Shown: positions 55,638 through 64,000 of the stretch, piece after piece
How the letters are laid out: every line of letters begins with the position of its first letter
Position numbering within the stretch: the first letter of the stretch is position 1
Source: Symbiodinium natans
Lineage: Eukaryota; Sar; Dinophyceae; Suessiales; Symbiodiniaceae
Direction of reading: 5' to 3'
NCBI GenBank assembly: GCA_905221605.1
Contig: CAJNDS010000657.1
Span: 489,501-553,500, forward strand
DNA: 64,000 nt
The notes under the pieces: generated by a model
Database searches by the model: none
What the model was told of the DNA's origin: nothing
Seen by the model: the letters and a program-made list of their open reading frames with translations, nothing else
Position numbers and translations under genes: made by a program

Positions 55638-58600
55638 CGGTAGAGTTGTCTGGGTTTCGGCTTTAGGGTCGTGGTGGGTTTTTGGGTGAGGCTTTGGGGC
55701 TTTTGGGCTGTTGGGGTCTGGGGCTGGGGCTCAGAGCTTCTGGATGATTGCGCACACGACGTGCTAAACCTCATAAACTGTAAGCCTTCGTAAACTCAAC
55801 TATGAAGACCCTACTTCAACCCCATAAGCCCTAAGCTCTAAACCCCTAAACTGTTTTGTCCGAAACCCTATAAGCCAGACAACCTTCACGATAACAAACC
55901 CTACAAGGAGAGCCCAGGGCCCCGGACCAAGCTGCTCAGCCCCGAGAGGGACATGAGGGAGCGGTTGGTGCCTTAAGGGGCTGCAGAGGTTGGGGGCTTC
56001 GAGGCTCGGGGGGGGGGGGGGTCTCTATAGGTCTACTGTAGGGTCTTAAGGGCTTAGGATTAGGGTTTCTAAAATTTGGGGTTAAGGTTTATAGGCTTTA
56101 CTATAGACGTTCTCTGAGGTCAGGGAGCAAGAATACTGCAGCTTCCGGCTTCCCATTCCTCCAAGCTCAGTGGGCACAGGTCTCTCAGCGCCCTGCTGTT
56201 GCAAGCGCCCTGGCAAGGCCCAGTTTCCGCGGGGGGGGGGGGGGGGGGGGGGCGGGGAAGCTTTCATGACAGGCCTTGGCCGAGAACCCGAAGAGCCTAA
56301 GATCTACAGGACGACCCCCCAATAACTCCCCAAGCCCTGAACCCCTATATCCCGACCCTTCAAGCCTCCCTTAAGCCTAAGGAGAAAAAAAAAGCCCTGG
56401 AGCTGGGAATTTTCAGTTAAGGTCTAGGGGATAAAGGCTTCTGGCCCTGAAGCCCCTGAAAGCCCCAAACTTGCTGCTGAGTGGGGGGCATGCTCGCCAG
56501 AGGCCGAGGGACTACAGCGGTCTAGAGCTAGGCTGCCCAGTAACCTAGGCTAAAAAAGGGTGTCCTTTTTTTGCTTAAAGGGGTCTATAAGGGAATTCTA
56601 AACCCCCAAGTACGGAATAAGGGCACTACGGGGCATCCTAGAGGACAAAGTGCTTTGAAATACCTTCACAGGCGCGCAAGTATGGTACACGTTCAGTTCT
56701 ACATGTCGAGAGTTGGCGACTTTTCAGAATAGTGGCTGCCAAACCCTACTCCCTACATCCTAAACCCAAAACCCAAAACCCGCGACTCGGAGGCTACAGA
56801 GCAAAAAAGAAGAGGGTGGTTAGGCAGGCTATCATTTGGGTGGTGACCCGTGCTGTGCGCAGCAGCCCTAAACCCTAAACACTAAACCCCAAACCCTAAA
56901 CCCGATTCCGTGGCCTCTGCCACCAGCAGCCGGTTCTGGGAGGAGAGGCCCTGTCCCGTCACGGCCTTACACAGGCCACAAGTCCCAATGAATTCGGTTT
57001 AGGGTTTAAGGCTTAGGGCTTAGGGCTTAGGGCTTAGGGCTTAGGGCTTTGGGCTTAGGGCTTAGGGCTTAGGGCTTGGGGCTTGGGGCTTAGGGCTTAG
57101 GGCTTAGGGTTTAGGGTTTAGGGTTCAGGGTTTAGGGTTTAGGGCTCGGGGTTTGGGGGTTCAGGGGTTTACGCAGTCGTTTCGGGTTCAGGGTGCAGGG
57201 CTCTCAGTCGGGAGTAGAGAGAAAAGCATCCTCAGGGGCCCCCGGCAATCTCGCATGCAAAGCCGACCCAGCACCTCCAGGAGGGTGGAAGTTCTTTGTA
57301 GGGAGTCAGGGTTTAGGGTTTAGGGCTTAGGGTTTAGGGCTTAGGGTTTAGGATGTTTAGGGATTGGGGTTGAGGGTTTCGGGAGTCATGGAAATTCGGG
57401 TTTGAGCTATTTCGGGTTTAGGGCTTCTATCCCCCCCTTAGGTTCAGAATCACCCCTTCAAGCTAAACCCTAAACCCTAAACCCTAAACCCTAAACCCTA
57501 AACCCTAAACCCTAAACCCTAAACCCTAAACCCTAAACCCTAAACCCCTAGGGCACTCATTCCCTACTAGGCGCTGGGAAGTGCTTGAGGTGACCCCGGA
57601 GCCTGTATCTCGAAAATCACACTAAGCCGGGGCATGGTGGTTGAGGGTTAGGGTTTAGGGTTTAGGGTTTAGGGTTTAGGGTTGAGGGTTGAGGGTTTAG
57701 GGTTCAGGGTTCAGGGTTTAGGGTGGGTTGAGGGTTTAGGGTTTAGGGTTTGCCGGTTTAGGGCTTTCGGGTTTAGGGAGTTTGCTGACAAACTGGCCCA
57801 AAGCTTGAGACTCGAAATCCCACCGCCCTTAGGCTCAAAATGGCCCAAATCTGTAGACATGGTAAGGCCTTTGGGCCCAAAGACACTCAAAGAGTTCTTG
57901 GAGCCTTTGGGGACAGAGAAGGAACCTAAGTAAGCCAGCGCCGCTCCCTTCCCTGCAACCCCACTGAGTGCAGGACATTTCTGATACTATACTATAGGTT
58001 GCCCCGGAACCTGCCCCTTTTTTGCGTAAAGGGGTTATAAGGGAACCTAACCCCCCCCCCCCCGCCAAAAAAAAAAAAGAAAGGACCAAGGGCGCTACTA
58101 GGCATCCCAGACTAAGACCCTGTTCAGAGGAAACCCTCCGTACCTGAAGACTGAAGGTCCCTCATTGAGGATGGGCCCACTCATGCTCATGGTGCCCACG
58201 CTGATCACCTCGGCTGAGTCGTTGTTTCGGCCGGATGGTGTTTCTGTGGCCTCATGGAGTTTGATGAGTTTGTGGGGTTTGGGGCCCAGATGACTGATGG
58301 GCTGATAGGGTTTTTAAGGGCGAGGGCTTGCGGGTCAAGGTCACAGGTCGCGCCGGTCGGACCTTCAAGCCACCTCCCGAGATCAGAAGTCTGCAACCTC
58401 CCCCAAGTTGGTTCCCCAGACGCGTACGCAACCCGAAATAGAAGCATCAGCCGAATTCCCTTGCAAAGATGCTTAGACTTGCCGAGGCCCCGGCGAAGGT
58501 GTCTGTTCCTGGAGGATTCCCCGAGGCCGGCGACCAGCCTTTACGGTGTTCAATGGCTGTGGTTGCATGTTTACCTTGGCCGTCTGAGCTCCTGGCAAAG

Positions 58601-61600
58601 CTGGTAGGTACCAACCTGGCGTAGCAACCCTAAACCCTAAACCCTAAACCCTAAACCCTAAACCCTAAACCCTAAACCCTAAACCCTAAACCCTAAACCC
58701 AGCTGCAGGGGATGCCCTGGAGGCCGAGAGGGTTGAGGCTTTAAGGCTTGGGGGGTGACATAGGTGAAAACACAGCCAGGAGGCCCAAAACACTGCTGGA
58801 CAAACGTAGAACTGAGCCATGCTGTTTAGGGTTTAGGGTTTAGGGTTTAGGGTTTAGGGTTTAGGGTTTAGGGTTTAGGGTTTAGGGTTTAGGGTTTAGG
58901 GTTTAGGGTTTCCAAGACGGGAGACAACACAACTGGTTGTTGTGATGCCTTCGTAACGGTTGCCTTATTCTCGGGTTTAGGTTTGGAGCGCCCTATTGCC
59001 TTAGCTGTCCTTGAAGCCCCTAAACTTTCCCTAAACGCTTCCCGAACTTCTCTCAGCCTTGGGGATTGATACGAAACACCCTCTAAGCCCCTAAGCCCTC
59101 AAAACCCTAAACCGTATAAGCCCGCAAATTCAGTAAGCTTACAAAACCCTCTTAGCCCATACAAACGTCTAAGCCCTCTAAGCCCGAACCTAGAATGGCC
59201 CTGAACACCCTCTGAAAAATATATCTGAAAAGGATCCTCCTAAACCCAAGAAGGTAAAGTACAAAATGTCCCAAGGGCTTACCGAGTAAACCCTCTATGC
59301 CCTACTCCCCCACCCCCAACCCCCAACCCCCAACCCCCAACCCCCAACCCCCAACCCCAAACCCCAAACAACAAACCCTAAACCCTAAACCCTAAACCCT
59401 AAACCCTAAACCCTAAACCCTAAACCCTAACCTAAAATAACAATAAATCCCAAGACCGAGGCCCGGACGGATCCGTGCAAGGCCGTGGCGAAGCTGAACG
59501 ACGCGGCCGTGCCTGCGATGCTCTCTCCGGGCTGCATGTGCCTCTAGGATCCTGAAGATCCTCTAGCAAACTCAACCCTAAACCCTAAACCCTAAACCCT
59601 AAACCCTAAACCCTAAACCCTAAACCCTAAACCCTAAACCCTAAACGCCAGGGAAGGTGAAAATTCAAAATTTCCCAAGGGCCGACCTAGATGCCCTGAT
59701 GTGCTCGGGGTGGGCGCAGTGGTGGAGAGGAATCTGGGTGTGGGGCTTTAGGGGGGGGGGGGGGGTGGTGAATGCGAAGGCCTGAGGCTGATACCCAAGT
59801 CGCCCAGACCCCTTCCCCTAAACAAAAACAAAATAAATATAAATAAATAAATACGTATGCATATATATATATATATATTACCTTCAAAAAACTTAGAGAG
59901 GGAGGCGCGCGCCTCCAGCCGAGCTGTTGTGCCTGGGCAGGCGTGACGCCTCTCCTCAAAGGGACCTTCCCAGCGCCTCGAACGCCCCCGACGCAGTAGG
60001 GGAAACCCTGAATACATGATTCCGCCCTCCCCCCGCTCGTGGGGTGCGGGGTGGTTGTGGGTTGGTTTTAGGGTGGGTTTTAGGGTTTTTAGGGCCGAGA
60101 ACGCACAGCGCACAACCATCTATAACCCCCCCCACCCCAGTACCTTGAATCATGGCCCTCTACTAAAGCCTAAACACGAAGATGCCCCTAAACCTGGGAT
60201 GTTCACCCTTATACTAACAGTCCTTGATAGGGATTATAAAAGGGGGTACTAGAATGCCTGCTAAGGACTGTAAGTATATGGGGGAGCATCCCAACCCTAA
60301 ACCCTAAACCCCTAATCCCTCTAGTCCTAAATAAAGCTGAGGCTTGACACTTGCAGAATTCTTCGCCTTAAGCCCCCATCACCCTCGAGCCTAAACGCCG
60401 ACAAAACCCCCAAAACCCCAAACGCCCCCCAAAATTGTTCTAGAACCTCGAATGGGTTTAGGGTTTAGGGTTTAGGGTTTAGGGTTTAGGGTTTAGGGTT
60501 TGGGGTTTAGGGTTTAGGGTTTAGGGTTTAGGGTGTGAAGGGTTCAAGGCCCCCTCATGAAAACAAAAACCTAAAGGAAACCAACAACGAAAACCCAAGT
60601 TCAGGCACGGGCGAAGCCGCTGGGTTCTCCAGGCCCTGGAATTCGGCGACTGTCGCCTTGGCCGGAAGCGTTTCCTGCCAACGTCTTGTTTCCTCTCAAG
60701 AATTTGAGGCTTCGGGTGTAGGTTGTATAGGATTTCTGGTGCCCATTCTGGGGTTTCTAGGGTCCCTAACCTCAACCTGAACTAAGAAGACTGAAGAAAG
60801 ACTGAGGTATGAGGAGCCCGGATTTGTGGTTGCAGGGCACGGGACTCTTGAAACCTCGACAGCCCTAAACCCTAAACCCTAAACCAGCATCTCGAACCTC
60901 GCGATCGTCGGATCCAATGGACTTTCGCTCTTCTGGCGTGTCCGGATGTTGAGGCAAACTAGAGGCTCATGGGTAGACAGGGTAGCTATATGGGGGCTTC
61001 CCAAAATAGGGATACCTCCTAATCTACCCCCAAAATGCTGTAATCCTTAGTGTAGGAACCCCCAAAAAACGCAGCCCGTATTTTCGGAAACCCAATATAA
61101 CCCGCAGGGCACTTACAGCCGTTACGTCTAACTGCCCATGAACCTCCGAGCACGGTCTCGGGTGATCCCGTGATGGGGACCTGGCGTTGATACCCGGGGC
61201 GCTGCAGGCGTCCGAGGATGCTGAACTGTTGGCCACAACCTCGATTTTCGTGGCTTGTTTAGGGATGTGTGAGGCTGCTCGGCTAGGGATAGTTCAGGGT
61301 TTTCTGAGTCTAGAATTTTGGGCATTCGCCTCCGGGGTGCGAGGGCTCTTGGGCTCGCGTGAACGCCAAGTCGACTGAGCAGGTTTTGGGCTTTTGCAGG
61401 CTTATGGCGTAGGTTTTTGGGGTTGGGGTTTAGGGGCGTGTGACCGCTAGCCTGCAAGCCTCAACCTTGTGACCCCGACGCCTGAAAACCCTGAAGCCTT
61501 AACACCCTTGCCCTTGCCGTTCGTTAGTGCGTCTTAGGGTTTAGGGTTGAGTTAGGGTTTAGGGTTTAGGGTTTAGGGTTTAGGGTTTCGGGTTTCGGGT

Positions 61601-63345
61601 TTCGGGTTTTGGGTTTAGGGTTCAGGGTTAGGGGGGTTTAGGGCTCCAGTCTGGCTGGCGCTGCAAAGCCTTTGCTTTCGTGAGTTCTGCCGTCTATGGC
61701 ACTCATCGAGGCTCGGCATTGAGACATGGTGTCCATGCGAAAGACACGGGTGCTCCGTTTTTTTTGCATGATTGAATTGGGCATTTCCCCGCCCCCCCCC
61801 CCCCCCCCCAAAAAAAAAAAAATGGGCACCCCTTTTTTTACCCGAATAGAATCCCCTTGAAAGGGGCCCCCACTAAGAGTACCACGATTTTTCGGAAACC
61901 CCAATGTGAGGCCTTTAGCATGGTCGTTGTACGGGGCTTTACGAAGATAGGGAACCCCTAAAATAGCCACCAAATAGTGGGATTCCCCCAAAATAGTAAG
62001 GACCCTCATAGGGTACCCCAAACCCAAAACCCCAAAACCCTAAGCCCCCACATAGGGCCCCCCGTAAGGCACCCTGAACTTCGGAAACCACCATCCCTAA
62101 ACCCTAAACCCTAAACCCTAAACCCTAAACCCTAAACCCTAAACCCTAAACCCTAAACCCTAAACCCCCCAATAAGGTGCCCCTAACTTCGGAAGCCACC
62201 ATACATCCTCCTCAGAAAGGCCAGGCCCTCCGAGCACCCCGGCGAGTAGAAGCCAACCTGAGCGCACTGGCCCAGGGATGGAGGGGTGGCCTTGAAGGTT
62301 TAGGGTTTAGGGCTAGGGTTTAGGGTTTAGGGTTTAGGGTTTAGGGTTTAGGGTTTAGGGTTTAGGGTTTAGGGTTTAGGGTTTAGGGTTTAGGGTTTAG
62401 GCTTTAGGGTTTAGGGTTTGGGGTTTAGCGCTAAACCCACCCGAAACCCGCATATTGAGCCAGTCGTGTAGATTGAGGCTCAGCGCCGATGCCCCGCGTG
62501 AATGTGCGGCAAAGGCTTCGGGCCCAAAACCCTAAACCCTAAACCCTAAACCCTAAACCCTAAACCCTAAACCCTAAACCCTAAAGAGCCCGCCGCGCTG
62601 GGGCCCAGACCTTCGCTCTGCAGCCCCTCGCCGCTGAGCGCCAGGGCACAAGGCAGGCCCAGGGTGCAGTTGACCTGATCGCTGTTTAGGGTTTAGGGAT
62701 TTAGGATTTTAGGGTTTAGGGTTTAGGGTTGAGGTCTCTGGGTGTTGGGGGTTTGGAGTTTAGCTTCTTGTGTTCTAGATTTTTGTTTTTTGGCTTTTTG
62801 CTAATCGGTTTTTGGTGGGTTTGGGGGGGGGTGGGGGTTCGAGTTTGGGGTTTGAGGTGTGGGTTTGGATGGGATCTTTGATGCTGCTGCAAGGACCTGA
62901 GGGCGGAAGAAGCAGACAGAAGTTCGAAGCCAGAATGCCACCGCTACCGACCCTCAAACCCTAGACCCTAAACCCCCTAAACTACGTACCCCTAAACCTT
63001 AAACCCGAAACCCTAAACCCCAAACCCCCTAACCTCCCTGAACCCCCAACTCAACGACCTGCCTCGTGGTCCTGGCGCGGCCCGAAGAGCCGGAACTCAC
63101 CCAACTCCTGGCTTCAGTGGCCTAAACCACGAACCCTAAACCCTAAACCCTAAACCCTCAACCCTCAACCCTCAACCCTCAATAAACCCTAAACCCTAAA
63201 CCCTAAACCCTAACCCTAAACCCTAAACCCTAAACCCTAAACCCTAAACCCTAAACCCTAAACCCTAAACCCTAGCTGCGAGTCCAGGCCCACTGGCTGG
63301 AGGTTGGAGGAAGCCACACAAGGCCGATTGAAACAAACGGGGCCC
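55500..63345 (-). CDS. Exons of large Cys-rich protein(s), unrecognised; 5' end beyond the window
   Basis: Spacers that read as coding, in order: about 63340-63277 (VCFNRPCVASSNLQPVGLD), 63107-63059 (ELGEFRLFGPRQDHEA), 62674-62586 (NCTLGLPCALALSGEGLQ), about 62515-62465 (EAFAAHSRGASALSLNLHDW), about 62290-62200 (SLGQCAQVGFYSPGCSEGL), about 60955-60885 (TRQKSESPLDPTIARFEML), about 59530-59465 (SIAGTAASFSFATALHGSV), about 58220-58140 (ISVGTMSMSGPILNEGPSVF, GTACGG donor), about 57620-57560 (RLSVIFEIQAPGSPQAL), about 57300-57240 (TLLEVLGRLCMRDCRGP), about 56995-56905 (CGLCKAVTGQGLSSQNRLL) and about 55975-55910 (GTNRSLMSLSGLSSLVRG). A repeated unit C(x5)C(x4-8)GxGL is visible. One gene or two cannot be told. 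Confidence 0.4.
57008..57110. repeat. (GGGCTTA)n variant array
   Basis: About 13 GGGCTTA units with rare G changes, continuing into TTTAGGG. Confidence 0.85.
60195..60293. mobile_element. MITE-like element, family GGGATGTTCCCCC, copy 4
   Basis: The arms are TGGGATGTTCACCCTTATAC and GTATATGGGGGAGCATCCCA around AACAGTCCTT / AAGGACTGTA. It also adjoins CCCTAAA repeat. Confidence 0.75.
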
Positions 63346-64000
63346 CTAGGGTTTGCAGGGTTTAGAGGGCGGGTGTAGGGTTTAGGGCTTGGGTTTGTGG
63401 TCATTGTGGGGGTTGTAGGGTTTAGGGCTTAGGTTTGTAGCGTTTGTGCAGTTTGGAGGGTTCAGGGATTGTAGGGGTTGTAGGCTTTTGGGTTTGTAGG
63501 GCTTCGTACAGTTTGGACGGTGTGTAGGCGTTTGTAGGGGTTAGGGGTCGTAGTGAGTAACCGATGAGATGCGCGCCACAACGTCGGGCGAGGTCGCAAA
63601 AGGTGCCCAGCACATCTTGTGCCTCGGCAAGGGGGAATTCATAAACCCCTTTAAACCCCTAAACCCTGTAAACCCCTATAAACCCTCTAAACCCCCTAAA
63701 CCCTTAAACCCTTATAAACCCCTAAACCTCTCAACCCGGCACAGGGCAAAACGGGTTCAGGGCTGAAGGGCGTTCGGGCTCGGGGTTTAGGGTCTACTCA
63801 CAGAGTCACCCCTTTTGGCAGGGAAAGGCCGAGTAAGGGAGGCTCTCAGTGGGCGGGTGGGCAGGTGCTGACGATAGGAGTGGTTTCAGTAGCAGGCTTT
63901 CGTAGGCTGTCTTAGGGGAGCGTAGATTTCCGGGAGCTGTGCAGCCCGTCGTGCAAACCTTTGCAAGACTGAGCAGAAGTTGTCCCCCCTTTTTCAGCAG

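Noticed and set aside
1-64000. A true chromosome end or a single subtelomere
   Set aside because: Arrays are short, in both orientations, interleaved with exons and inverted-repeat elements, and no terminal uniform array is present.
1-64000. CRISPR arrays
   Set aside because: The tandem repeats lack constant repeat-unique spacer structure with regular spacing, and the genome is eukaryotic.

Overview
The window looks like nuclear DNA of a dinoflagellate, or a close alveolate relative. No organism-specific marker was seen, so this is an inference. Plant/alveolate-type telomere repeat (TTTAGGG and variants such as TTTGGGG, TTTCGGG, GGGTCTGA and CCCCTAAA) is scattered through nearly all 64 kb in both orientations. 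Coding sequence is cut into exons of about 30-115 nt. Introns mix GT-AG with GC-AG and GA-AG ends, and the acceptor is usually followed by G. Short inverted-repeat elements sit exactly in introns, as introners do in dinoflagellates. No prokaryotic gene organisation, rRNA, convincing tRNA or CRISPR was seen.

Every gene I can support reads on the minus strand, so the window is one unidirectional cluster. In transcription order (high to low coordinate): (i) 55.5-63.3 kb, short exons of one or more Cys-rich proteins I do not recognise; (ii) 52.0-54.9 kb, a repeat-poor island with a probable fragment of a cellular RNA-silencing type RNA-dependent RNA polymerase (GYDGD in place of DxDGD); (iii) 47.3-51.2 kb, more unrecognised exons, one ending in a stop at 48657; (iv) 35.5-42.1 kb, a sushi/CCP-like Cys-rich gene; (v) 31672-33971, a complete three-exon gene for a secreted protein of fifteen WCxWVP repeats; (vi) about 23-30.3 kb, a second CCP-like gene; (vii) 19.0-22.1 kb, a coding island I cannot name; (viii) 718-12667, a pepsin-family (A1) aspartic protease in about 17 exons. 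Exons 4-14 of the protease join with consistent reading phase.

The most striking feature is the link between telomere-like repeats and introns. Many protease introns start (transcribed strand) in (TTTAGGG)n and end in (CCCTAAA)n, so the intron RNA can fold and bring the splice sites together. Intron 10797-11124 is almost wholly such a hairpin. The many 'CCCTAAA - about 100 bp of unique sequence - TTTAGGG' units along the window are therefore often exons between hairpin introns, not subtelomeric debris. At least six other inverted-repeat families are also present. Two sit precisely in introns of the WCxWVP gene, and one of these families also forms an intron of the protease. Two larger elements stand out: a 1.5 kb element with perfect 29-bp terminal inverted repeats inside a telomere-like array, and a 2 kb composite low-complexity element inside a protease intron.
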